Source: Gemmatimonadota bacterium (GTDB lineage: Bacteria; Gemmatimonadota; Gemmatimonadetes; Longimicrobiales; Gaopeijiaceae). Taken from it: a DNA stretch of 64,000 nucleotides. The notes under the pieces are model-generated. The model was not told the origin of the DNA, made no database searches, and was given only the letters and a program-made list of their open reading frames with translations. The position numbers and the translations under genes were made by a program. The stretch's first letter is position 1; each line of letters begins with the position of its first letter. Positions 17,116 to 25,178 of this stretch are shown one piece after another. The stretch spans positions 50,820 through 114,819 of the forward strand of contig JAPPNN010000010.1 of the NCBI GenBank assembly GCA_028873815.1, read 5' to 3'.

Positions 17116-17189
17116 GGGCCCATAGCTCAGGCGGTTAGAGCAGCGGACTCATAATCCGACGGTCGGGGGTTCAAGTCCCTCTGGGCCCA
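17116..17189 (+). tRNA. tRNA with CAU anticodon, probably Ile2 (lysidine), possibly elongator Met
   Basis: A 74-base cloverleaf. The acceptor stem GGGCCCA pairs with TGGGCCC, and the D arm is GCTC/GAGC. The anticodon loop is CTCATAA (anticodon CAT), the variable loop is CGGTC and the T arm is GGGGG-TTCAAGT-CCCTC, with discriminator A. No CCA is encoded (TGT follows). The outermost anticodon-stem pair would be G-A, a mismatch. Overall sequence (TAGAGCAG, TCATAATCCG, CGGTC) resembles tRNA-Ile2, whose C34 is changed to lysidine by TilS, more than initiator Met, but elongator Met cannot be excluded by eye. Confidence 0.9.
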
Positions 17190-17230
17190 TGTCACCGGGG
17201 TCTTGACGATCAGCGATCCGCGCCGGTTCA

Positions 17231-17259
17231 TTGCATATGGGCGGTGCATCCGGTATAAG
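17231..17259 (+). promoter_or_regulatory. Promoter of the presumed zinc-uptake locus
   Basis: TTGCAT (17231-17236), exactly 17 bases, TATAAG (17254-17259): one of the best sigma-70-like matches in the window. Transcription would begin near 17266. If used, translation of the first gene must start downstream, for example at the TTG at 17273, and not at the ATG at 17237 which overlaps the promoter. Confidence 0.5.
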
Positions 17260-17635
17260 CAAGGTAAAGGCTTTGTTCTCACGGGAAGCGAGCAGACGCA
17301 GGTGGCGACGGTTCGCCGTTTCCTGTGTTGCCGTGCCACAGATGGTTGTGGCAGCGGCGCTTGTGCCCGCGGATGCCATCCTCGACATCGATCAATTCGG
17401 ATTGCCCGACCACATCGAGGCGCCGGGGACCACCGAGTGCCTGGTTCATCACGGGCACCTCTTCTGCCAGATCGTGCGGTCGCTCTGGGCGACTGGAGCC
17501 GCGCCCGACATCTCGATCGCGGGCGAGCATGCTCCACCGCTATACGTCGCCCAGCCGCGCCCGGACGCGTCGCTGACGAACAACGCGTCGATCTGGTCCG
17601 CTCCGGCAATACCAAGGGCTCCGCCACACGTCTGA
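17237..17635 (+). CDS. Small secreted Cys/His protein, unknown function
   Basis: About 132 residues from the ATG at 17237, or about 120 from the TTG at 17273 favoured by the promoter. It has an export signal: a basic stretch (RRRWRR), a hydrophobic core (FAVSCVAVPQMVVAAALV) and a likely cleavage site after PADA. The mature part contains TTECLVHHGHLFCQIV, a compact C-x3-HHGH-x2-C cluster that looks able to bind a metal such as zinc or copper. The Pro/Ala-rich C-terminus is unremarkable. It sits directly upstream of a ZnuD-like receptor and near a His-rich lipoprotein, so a role in metal capture is a reasonable inference. I do not recognise the family. The overlapping frame at 17203-17664 is a shadow. 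Confidence 0.6.
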   Translation: MGGASGISKVKALFSREASRRRWRRFAVSCVAVPQMVVAAALVPADAILDIDQFGLPDHIEAPGTTECLVHHGHLFCQIVRSLWATGAAPDISIAGEHAPPLYVAQPRPDASLTNNASIWSAPAIPRAPPHV

Positions 17636-17735
17636 ACCTCCCACGACCACCCTCTCCCGGGTGAATCTCGCGGGGCCGTCCGGCAGGTCCGGATGGTTCC
17701 CATTGGATGTGGATGCGGAGAACGAGTGCCATCCC

Positions 17736-19973
17736 TTGAAACCGACACCATTCAGGCCGTATTGCATCGTCGCAGCGACGGTGCTTTTCGGACTAGCCTC
17801 ACTGCGGTCACCGGCGCATGCCCAGGAACCGGAGCATGACGGCGAGATCGAAGGCGTGGTGCGCGATGCCGCGACCGGCGAACCGCTCGCGGGCGCCTTC
17901 GTCGCGGTAGTCGGGACGGGAACGAGCGCGGTGACGCATGGTGACGGGACCTTCCACCTGACGGGAATCGCTACGGGGAGGTACTCGCTACGCGTCGAAC
18001 GCCTGGGCTATCGAAGCCGCACCACCGACGTCGTGGTGGGTGACGAGTCCGCGGTGGTCGCCATCGAACTGGCGACGTCTCCGATCGCGCTTCAGGGTAT
18101 GGTCGTCACGGCCACACTGAGCGAGCGGGGCGCCGCGGAGGCTCTGCGGCCCGTAAGCGTCATGGCCGGCGATGAACTGCAGCGCCGGTTGGAGGGGACG
18201 GTCGCGGCAACCCTGGCCTCCATGCCGGGTCTGGCCGTGACGAGCATGGGTCCGGCCGTCTCCCAACCGGTGATCCGGGGGTTGAGCGGTGACCGCGTGC
18301 TGTTGCTGGAAGACGGCTCGCAGGTGGGGGATGCGTCCAACTCGGGCGCGGACCACACCACGGGACTCGACCCGGCGTCCGCGCGAAGAATCGAGGTTGT
18401 GCGGGGCCCAGGGGCGCTCCTCTACGGCGGCAACGCGCTCGGTGGCGTCATCAACGTCATTCGTGACGAGATTCCGTCGGCGGTGCCACACCACGTGACG
18501 GGATCGGCGACGCTGCAGAGCCAGACTGTCACGGGTTCGGCGGGCGGCAGTGCGACGACCGTCTTTGCGGTGGCGGAGCAGGTGCCGCTGCGTGTGGAGG
18601 TGGCCGCCCGCACCGGGGGAGACCTGAAGACGCCCGTGGGCACTCTTTTGAACACCGGCGGTGATCTGTGGAGTGGTGGGGCCGGGTCGGCCTATGTGGG
18701 GGAATGGGGTCACCTGGGAGCGTCTTTCCGGGGTTACCGCAACGACTATGGCATCCCCGGCGGCTTTGTGGGAGGCCACGTCGACGGGGTGCGCATCGAG
18801 ATGCAGCGCACCGCCTCCAAGCTCCGAGCTGTAGTTGACCGGCCCACGAGCTTCTTCGAGAATGTCCGCTTCGACGCTACCTATACGTGGTACGAACACC
18901 GGGAGATCGAGCCGCCGGACATTCTGGGCACCCTCTACACCCGCCAGACCGCGAGTGGTGAGGTGCTGGGCCGGCATGCGCAGTGGGGTCCGTTCTCGGC
19001 CGGGGCGGTCGGTGCCCGCCTGTCGTGGGACGACTTCGGGTATGGCGGCAGTCTGTATACGCCGGACACTCAACGCGGCAAGGTGTCGGTCTACTTCCTC
19101 GAAGAGGTGGACCTGGGCTCGACCCAGATCGAGTGGGGTCTGCGCTACGACTGGACCGGAACCGACCCGCTGGAACAGGATCGCACTTCGGACATCGGCG
19201 ACATCCGCAACCGCGGCTTTCACGCCATTTCGGGGTCGCTGGGGGTGCTGTACAGGGCCAGCTCGGGACTTACACTCGGTGCGAGTGCCGTCCGTGCGTC
19301 CCGGGCCCCGGACATCAACGAACTCTACTCTGAGGGGCCGCATCTCGCGGCCTACTCCTTCGAAGTCGGAAACCCGTCCCTGGACGGCGAGATCGGGAGG
19401 GGGCTCGACGTCTTCCTTCGTTTCGAGTCCGATCGGTTGCGGGGTGAAGTGACCGGCTTCTACAACGACATCAAGCACTACGTCTACGGGGAGGACACGG
19501 GCCGGCTAAGCCGGGTGCTGCTCCCCATATACCAGTTCCGGGGCAACGACGCCGTGTTCAGCGGCTTCGAGGCGACGCTGGACGTTGACGCCGGACGAGG
19601 TCTGGCCATCGAGGCGGTCGCGTCTTCGGTGCGGGGGAGTCTCAAGGACGGCGGGCAGCCTCTCCCGCTCGTTCCCCCCTTCAAGGGACACTGGGCCCTG
19701 AAATACGAGCGGCCGCTGTGGTTCATCCGCGGCGAAGCCGAAATGGCGGCAAGACAGGACCGGATCGGCGAATTCGAGACGGAGACCGACGGATACACGG
19801 TCCTGGGCTTCTCGGCCGGGGCACGCCTCACGCTCGGTGGCCGCCTGAACGTCATTACCGCAGGCCTCGACAACATCACGGACAAGGTATACCGAAACCA
19901 TCTCTCCCGGGTCAAGGAGATCATGCCCGAGGCCGGAAGGGGTCTGAGTGTCACATACCGGGTCGTGTTCTAG
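17736..19973 (+). CDS. TonB-dependent outer-membrane receptor, ZnuD-like
   Basis: Energised outer-membrane importer, about 745 residues. I chose the TTG at 17736 because it begins a good signal peptide (LKPTPFRPYCIVAATVLFGL..., cleaved near AHAQ); the frame runs back to a GTG at 17661. Domains: a carboxypeptidase-regulatory-like beta-sandwich (about 40-115: EGVVRDAATGEPLAGAFVAV), a plug (IRGLSGDRVLLLEDG, RIEVVRGPGALLYGGNALGG) and a barrel ending in aromatic YRVVF. The plug and early barrel (SNSGADHTTGLDPASARRIE; PGGFVGGHVDGVRIEMQ) resemble ZnuD, the zinc receptor of Neisseria. The cargo is inferred as zinc from this resemblance and from the neighbouring Cys/His and His-rich proteins. Confidence 0.88.
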   Translation: MKPTPFRPYCIVAATVLFGLASLRSPAHAQEPEHDGEIEGVVRDAATGEPLAGAFVAVVGTGTSAVTHGDGTFHLTGIATGRYSLRVERLGYRSRTTDVVVGDESAVVAIELATSPIALQGMVVTATLSERGAAEALRPVSVMAGDELQRRLEGTVAATLASMPGLAVTSMGPAVSQPVIRGLSGDRVLLLEDGSQVGDASNSGADHTTGLDPASARRIEVVRGPGALLYGGNALGGVINVIRDEIPSAVPHHVTGSATLQSQTVTGSAGGSATTVFAVAEQVPLRVEVAARTGGDLKTPVGTLLNTGGDLWSGGAGSAYVGEWGHLGASFRGYRNDYGIPGGFVGGHVDGVRIEMQRTASKLRAVVDRPTSFFENVRFDATYTWYEHREIEPPDILGTLYTRQTASGEVLGRHAQWGPFSAGAVGARLSWDDFGYGGSLYTPDTQRGKVSVYFLEEVDLGSTQIEWGLRYDWTGTDPLEQDRTSDIGDIRNRGFHAISGSLGVLYRASSGLTLGASAVRASRAPDINELYSEGPHLAAYSFEVGNPSLDGEIGRGLDVFLRFESDRLRGEVTGFYNDIKHYVYGEDTGRLSRVLLPIYQFRGNDAVFSGFEATLDVDAGRGLAIEAVASSVRGSLKDGGQPLPLVPPFKGHWALKYERPLWFIRGEAEMAARQDRIGEFETETDGYTVLGFSAGARLTLGGRLNVITAGLDNITDKVYRNHLSRVKEIMPEAGRGLSVTYRVVF

Positions 19974-20020
19974 GGATGTCTCCAGGCGCGACCTCGACTG
20001 AACGAAAACAGGAGATACAG

Positions 20021-20491
20021 ATGAAGACATGGAGCTACAGGAATTCACCGTTTGCCATTCTCGCCGCTCTTGCATTGCTCCTCGGGGCCTGCAGCGACTC
20101 GATGACGGAGACCGAAGAAGAACATGCCGAGCCGGAGGGAGTTGAGCTCGTCCTGGGCGGGCGGGTGATTGCCGAGTACCAGGGCGCGACGCAGAGATGG
20201 ATCGGCGAACTCGAAGTCGATGTGGGCGAGGAAACCGCTCACATTGCGGTTCGCTTCGTCGATCACGAGGGAGACGCGATTCCGCTCGACGAGGACCTCT
20301 ACCTGGAGGTCGAAGTCGAGGACGAATCCATCGCCGAGTTCGAGCAGGATACGCCCGGTGAGTTCGGCGGCCACCTGCACGGCGTCGCGGAGGGCGAGAC
20401 GGGTGTGGTCTTCAGGCTCATGCACGGCACGGTCGGGTCCGGACACGCCGACTTCGTCACGACCCCTGTGCACGCCCACGTCCATTCCTAG
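20021..20491 (+). CDS. His-rich lipoprotein, putative metal-binding
   Basis: 156 residues; the start ATG at 20021 has AGGAGA five bases upstream. It has a lipoprotein signal with lipobox LLGAC (Cys near residue 24), so it should be anchored to a membrane. The mature part is acidic (EEEHAEPEG, DEDLYLEVEVEDES) and looks like one or two beta-sandwich units. His residues cluster towards the end: HLHG, MHGTVGSGHADF and the C-terminal PVHAHVHS. It follows the ZnuD-like receptor by 47 bases. A surface or periplasmic zinc chaperone is the natural reading, but family membership is unknown to me. Confidence 0.8.
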   Translation: MKTWSYRNSPFAILAALALLLGACSDSMTETEEEHAEPEGVELVLGGRVIAEYQGATQRWIGELEVDVGEETAHIAVRFVDHEGDAIPLDEDLYLEVEVEDESIAEFEQDTPGEFGGHLHGVAEGETGVVFRLMHGTVGSGHADFVTTPVHAHVHS

Positions 20492-20636
20492 AAGGGTCGC
20501 CGTCCAACCTGCGATTGGGCGTTTCGTGGTGCAGCTTGCTGCGGGCGCCGCTGCGGGCAGGCGGTCTTTGAAGTATGCTTCCCGAGGTATTCGGGCTCCC
20601 CCGGGAGGTGTGCGTGCCCACTAAGGAGAATACGTA

Positions 20637-23600
20637 ATGCGTTCCCCGGTTCTTCGCTTTGCGTCGGCGCTGTCCGTCGCGCTATCCGTCGGCAGCTTGG
20701 CCGTCCACTCGCCGCCCGGCCGCGCCCAGGAAGTCCCGACCTCGGCCTTCGCCTCGATGCAGTACCGCCACATCGGGCCACTCGGGAACCGGATTACCGC
20801 GGTGACCGGTGTGCCCGGGGACCGCTTCACCTACTACGCGGGGGCAGCTTCGGGCGGACTGTGGAAGACCGAGGACGGGGGCGTCAACTGGCGTCCCGTC
20901 TTCGACGGCCAGCCGGTGCACTCGGTGGGCGAGGTAGAGGTTTCTCCGTCCGACCCCAACATTGTGTGGGCGGGCACCGGAGAGCCCTTCATCCGATCCA
21001 ATGTGTCGATCGGCAACGGCGTCTGGAAGTCCACCGACGCGGGCGAGAGCTGGACGCACATGGGGCTGGAGGGCACCGGAAGGATCAGCCGCATCATCGT
21101 GCATCCGAGCAACCCGGACATCGTCTACGCGGCGGCCATCGGGCACGGCTACGCGCCCCAATCCGAACGGGGCATCTACCGCAGCATGGACGGCGGCGCG
21201 TCCTGGGAGCATGTGCTCTTCGTGGACGAGGAGACCGGTGCGAGCGACCTCGTCATGGATCCCAACAACCCCCGCATCCTCTTTGCGGGAACCTGGCAGA
21301 TTGCGATCCGGACCTGGACCCGCACGTCGGGCGGACCCGGCAGCGCCATCCACGTCTCCCGAGACGGTGGCACGACGTGGACGCGGTTAGCAGGCAACGG
21401 CCTTCCCAGCCGCGAGATCGGGAAGATCGCGCTGTGCATGAGCCGCGCCGACTCCCGGCGCATCTACGCCCTCATCGAGACCGGCGACGGGGTGCCCTGG
21501 GAGGGGGGCGACACCGACGGCGGCGAGCTCTGGCGTTCCGACGACGGCGGCCACAACTGGTCGCTTGTGAGCTACGACCGCGATCTGGCCGGCCGCACGG
21601 CGTACTACACCCGGTGCGAGGCCAATCCCGACGACCCGGACGAAGCCTACTTCCTGGCGGCCGTGTACAGCACGACGCTTGACGGAGGCGTCACCTCGAC
21701 CGCGGCAGGGTTCATGGAAGGTCCGACCTGGGACAATCACGACATGTGGATCGACCCGCAGGACGGCGACCGCCAGATCGTGGGCGGCGACGGCGGCCTT
21801 GCGATCACCGGCAACCGCGGGAGGACCTGGTTCCGGGTGCAGCTGCCGGTCGCCCAGATGTACCACGTGACGGTGGACAACGCGATTCCCTACAACGTCA
21901 TGGGCAACCGGCAGGACGGGCCCTCCACGCGCGGCCCCAGCAACAGCCGCATGGGAGGTGGGATCTTTGGGGTAGGGATTCCCCGTGGCCTGTGGCACTC
22001 GGTCGGCGGAGGAGAATCCGGTTTCGCCACCCCGGACCCCACCGATCCGAACATCGTGTGGTCGAGCGCATCCGGCGTGGGGGCGGGCGGCGGCATCGTG
22101 TCGCGCTGGGACGCGCGCACCGGCCAGTACCGCGAGGTGGAGGTGTGGCCGGAGTCGACCACCGGCCACCCGGCCGACTCGCTCAGATACCGCTTCCAGT
22201 GGACCTTCCCGCTCCTCATTTCGCCACACGACAACAACACCATCTATGTGACCAGCCAGCACGTCCATCGCACAACCAACCGGGGACAGAGCTGGGAGGT
22301 GATCAGCCCCGATCTCAGCACGAACAACCGCAGCCGCATGGGGATCAGCGGGGGCCTGACCCCGGACAACATCGGGGTGGAGTACTGCTGCGTGATCTAC
22401 GCCTTCGACGAGTCCCCGCTCGAGCCTGGAGTACTCTGGGCCGGAACCAACGACGGGCTGATGCACGTGAGCCGCGACGGCGGCGCCAACTGGACGAACG
22501 TGACAGCCAATATCCCGGACCTGCCGCCCGACGGGGTGGTGCGGGGGATCGACGCCTCCCGGCACACGGCGGGCAAGGCGTACATGGTGATCGAGCATCA
22601 CCAGGTGGGCGACTTCGAGGCCCGTGCGTACAGGACCGACGACTACGGCGAGAGCTGGACGCCGATTGCCAACGGCATCGATGACGGCGTGCTCAGCTAC
22701 ACGCGCTCGATCCACGAGGACCCCGTGCGCCCCGGGCTCCTTTACCTGGGCACCGAGGCGTCGGTGTATGTCTCATTCGACGACGGCGACTGGTGGCAGA
22801 GGTTCCACACCAACCTCCCGCCGGCGCCCATGTACGGGCTGGTCGTGCAGGAACACTTCAACGACCTGGTGGTTGGCACCTACGGGCGCGGCTACTGGAT
22901 CCTCGACGACATCACGCCGCTGCAACAGCTCACGCCCGATGTCGTCGCGAGCGCGGCCCACCTCTTCGCCCCCCGGCCGGCCTACCGGTTCCGTCCGATC
23001 TCCGCGCCCTTCACGATGTTCGACGACCAGTCCGACGGGGAGAATCCGCCCTACGGCGCGTCGCTGAACTACTGGCTTGCCGAAGCTACCGACGACGGCG
23101 TGACGGTCGAGGTCGCCAACGCGGCGGGCGACGTCGTGCGCACCCTGGACGGCACGGCGAACGCGGGCGTCAACCGGGTCTGGTGGGACCTGATGAACGA
23201 GCCGGTCGAGGAGGTGCGCCTGCGCACGAAGCCGCTGTACGGCGAAGATGTCCCCCTCGGCGAAGAACGGTGGCGCCCGCTGCCCGGGGGACCGCTGGGC
23301 GGCCCCGGGGCAGGCACGTTCCTGCAGGCGCCGGGCATGTACACCGTAACGCTAAGGGTAGGCGACGAGGTCCTGACGCAGCAGCTGGAGGTCCGCAAGG
23401 ATCCCCACTCCGAGGGCACGCTCGCCGACATCGAGGGCCAGTTGGCCGCGCTGGCCGACATCCGCGCCGATCTGGAGGCGACGGGCGAGCTGATCAACCG
23501 CGTCGAATGGGTGAGGCGGCAGTTGCTGGATGTGCGCGCCGTCCTGCAGGACAGGGGTGACACTCCCGAACTCGTGGCGGCGGCCGATTCACTCAACCAG

Positions 23601-23879
23601 CGCCTGATCGCGGCCGAGGACGGGCTCTTCCAGATGCGCGCGACCGGCACCGGACAGGACGCCATTCGCTATCCCACCCGCCTGATCGAACGGCTCGGCT
23701 ATCTCTTCACCACGGTGTCGATCGGCGATTTTCCGCCCACCGATCAGCAAGGCGAGGTGCACGTCATCCTCGAACAACGCCTGCTGCGGATCCGGGAAGC
23801 GATCGAAGAGGTGCTCGACGACGAACTCGCCGACTTCAACCGCCGCATCCAGGCACTGGGGATGGGCGTGATTTCCTGA
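20637..23879 (+). CDS. Secreted BNR/VPS10-repeat beta-propeller protein
   Basis: 1080 residues with a signal peptide (cleavage near PGRAQE, residue 30). AAGGAGAA precedes the ATG by about 7 bases. The first about 750 residues hold repeated BNR/Asp-box motifs: ASGGLWKTEDGGVNW, NGVWKSTDAGESW, GIYRSMDGGASW, HVSRDGGTTW, ELWRSDDGGHNW, HRTTNRGQSW, HVSRDGGANW. These form one or two large propellers like the VPS10/sortilin family. The C-terminal about 300 residues contain a beta domain and a helical region. Such proteins are abundant in Gemmatimonadota and Acidobacteriota; some act as glycosidases or binding scaffolds, but no catalytic residues can be assigned. It is coupled to the next gene by TGATG. 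Confidence 0.9.
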   Translation: MRSPVLRFASALSVALSVGSLAVHSPPGRAQEVPTSAFASMQYRHIGPLGNRITAVTGVPGDRFTYYAGAASGGLWKTEDGGVNWRPVFDGQPVHSVGEVEVSPSDPNIVWAGTGEPFIRSNVSIGNGVWKSTDAGESWTHMGLEGTGRISRIIVHPSNPDIVYAAAIGHGYAPQSERGIYRSMDGGASWEHVLFVDEETGASDLVMDPNNPRILFAGTWQIAIRTWTRTSGGPGSAIHVSRDGGTTWTRLAGNGLPSREIGKIALCMSRADSRRIYALIETGDGVPWEGGDTDGGELWRSDDGGHNWSLVSYDRDLAGRTAYYTRCEANPDDPDEAYFLAAVYSTTLDGGVTSTAAGFMEGPTWDNHDMWIDPQDGDRQIVGGDGGLAITGNRGRTWFRVQLPVAQMYHVTVDNAIPYNVMGNRQDGPSTRGPSNSRMGGGIFGVGIPRGLWHSVGGGESGFATPDPTDPNIVWSSASGVGAGGGIVSRWDARTGQYREVEVWPESTTGHPADSLRYRFQWTFPLLISPHDNNTIYVTSQHVHRTTNRGQSWEVISPDLSTNNRSRMGISGGLTPDNIGVEYCCVIYAFDESPLEPGVLWAGTNDGLMHVSRDGGANWTNVTANIPDLPPDGVVRGIDASRHTAGKAYMVIEHHQVGDFEARAYRTDDYGESWTPIANGIDDGVLSYTRSIHEDPVRPGLLYLGTEASVYVSFDDGDWWQRFHTNLPPAPMYGLVVQEHFNDLVVGTYGRGYWILDDITPLQQLTPDVVASAAHLFAPRPAYRFRPISAPFTMFDDQSDGENPPYGASLNYWLAEATDDGVTVEVANAAGDVVRTLDGTANAGVNRVWWDLMNEPVEEVRLRTKPLYGEDVPLGEERWRPLPGGPLGGPGAGTFLQAPGMYTVTLRVGDEVLTQQLEVRKDPHSEGTLADIEGQLAALADIRADLEATGELINRVEWVRRQLLDVRAVLQDRGDTPELVAAADSLNQRLIAAEDGLFQMRATGTGQDAIRYPTRLIERLGYLFTTVSIGDFPPTDQQGEVHVILEQRLLRIREAIEEVLDDELADFNRRIQALGMGVIS

Positions 23880-25144
23880 TGAATGAGGACCGGCCGAACC
23901 GCGCCGCTCCGACCGTCGCGCTGTGCACCGTCGCGTGTCTCGCGGTGGCGCCCGCGGAATGCGGGAGTGCCGGAAACGGCGAGCCGGTAGCGCCCGACAC
24001 GACCACGGTCGCGCCACCCCAGACGCTGTACAGCGACGTAACCGGCACGCATCTGCCCGCCGGTCTGCTGAACGGCCTCAGCATGGACGCGGGCATCGGC
24101 GATCTGGACGCCGACGGTGACCTGGATATCGTGATCGCCAACGAGTTTCGTCCCAACATTCTGCTCCTCAACGACGGCGCGGGCCGCTTCAGCGACGGCA
24201 GTGCCCGGCTTCCCGCCGCGGGCCGCGACTCCGAGGATGTCGGCATCGCCGATTTCGACGGCGACGGCGACCTCGACATCGTCGTCGCCAGCGAGGACGA
24301 CCGCGTCAACGAGCTGTACTTCAACGACGGCAGCGGCCGCTTCACCGACGAGGGGGAAAGGCTTCCGGTCGAGGGCACCACCAACGGGGTGGTCGTGGCC
24401 GACGTGAACGCGGACGGCTCCCCGGACATCCTGTTTGCCAACAACGGCCAGGACGCGGTGATCATCAACGACGGCACCGGCAACTTCGTCGACGAGACCG
24501 CCGAGCGGCTCCCGCGTTCGCGGGATGTGACGCAGGACCTGGAACTCGGCGACGTGGACGGCGACGGCGACCTGGATCTGATCGTCGCCAACGAGGGGGC
24601 CAACGCGCTCTACATGAACGACGGCACCGGGCATTTCAGCGACGAGAGCGCGGCCAGGATTCCGCAGCGCGAAGGGGGCGAAGAGACCCGTGAAGCCGAC
24701 TTCGGCGACGTGGACGGCGACGGCGACCTCGACCTCCTTTTCGCCAACGTCGCCGCCTTCGTGACCGGTGCCGACCCGCGCAACCGCCTCCTGATCAACG
24801 GCGGGGACGGATTCTTCACCGATGAGACGTCAGCGAGGCTGCCGGCGGCGAGCGTGTCGTCGTTCGACGGCGACCTGGTGGATGTCGACGGTGACGGGGA
24901 CCTGGACATCGTCACGGCCAATGCCGATGTCGACCTTGGCGTCGGGCGCATCGCCGACAGCCGCTACCGGGCCTATCTGAACGACGGCAGCGGCGTCTTC
25001 ACGGACGCTTCGGAGGACGTATTTGGGGCGGGCGTTACAGGGACGGGGTTCGACCTGGAATTCGCGGATTTCGACGGCGATGGCCGGCCGGACTTCTACC
25101 TGGCCAGCCGCGGCACCGGGGACCGGCTTCTGCTGCGGCGCTGA
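23879..25144 (+). CDS. Secreted FG-GAP/VCBS repeat protein
   Basis: 421 residues; the ATG overlaps the upstream stop (TGATG), so it is co-translated with the propeller protein. A short hydrophobic N-terminus ends in a Cys-containing stretch (APAECGSAG) that may be a signal peptide or an atypical lipobox. Seven calcium-loop repeats follow: DLDADGDLDIVIAN, DFDGDGDLDIVVAS, DVNADGSPDILFAN, DVDGDGDLDLIVAN, DVDGDGDLDLLFAN, DVDGDGDLDIVTAN, DFDGDGRPDFYLAS. This is an integrin-like seven-bladed propeller stabilised by Ca2+. Role unknown; adhesion or ligand binding is the usual guess. Confidence 0.9.
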   Translation: MNEDRPNRAAPTVALCTVACLAVAPAECGSAGNGEPVAPDTTTVAPPQTLYSDVTGTHLPAGLLNGLSMDAGIGDLDADGDLDIVIANEFRPNILLLNDGAGRFSDGSARLPAAGRDSEDVGIADFDGDGDLDIVVASEDDRVNELYFNDGSGRFTDEGERLPVEGTTNGVVVADVNADGSPDILFANNGQDAVIINDGTGNFVDETAERLPRSRDVTQDLELGDVDGDGDLDLIVANEGANALYMNDGTGHFSDESAARIPQREGGEETREADFGDVDGDGDLDLLFANVAAFVTGADPRNRLLINGGDGFFTDETSARLPAASVSSFDGDLVDVDGDGDLDIVTANADVDLGVGRIADSRYRAYLNDGSGVFTDASEDVFGAGVTGTGFDLEFADFDGDGRPDFYLASRGTGDRLLLRR

Positions 25145-25178
25145 CCCGCCAAGGCGGCAGGCCGACGCCGGCCCGCGC

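Noticed and set aside
23744..24634. Val/Asp-rich minus-strand frames opposite the FG-GAP repeats, looking like an internal repeat protein
   Set aside because: They mirror the repeated calcium-loop codons on the plus strand.
23879..25144. Recurrent GACGGCGACGG blocks as a DNA repeat array
   Set aside because: They are codons of the calcium loops DxDGDGD. Spacing follows protein repeats and the blocks are not identical.
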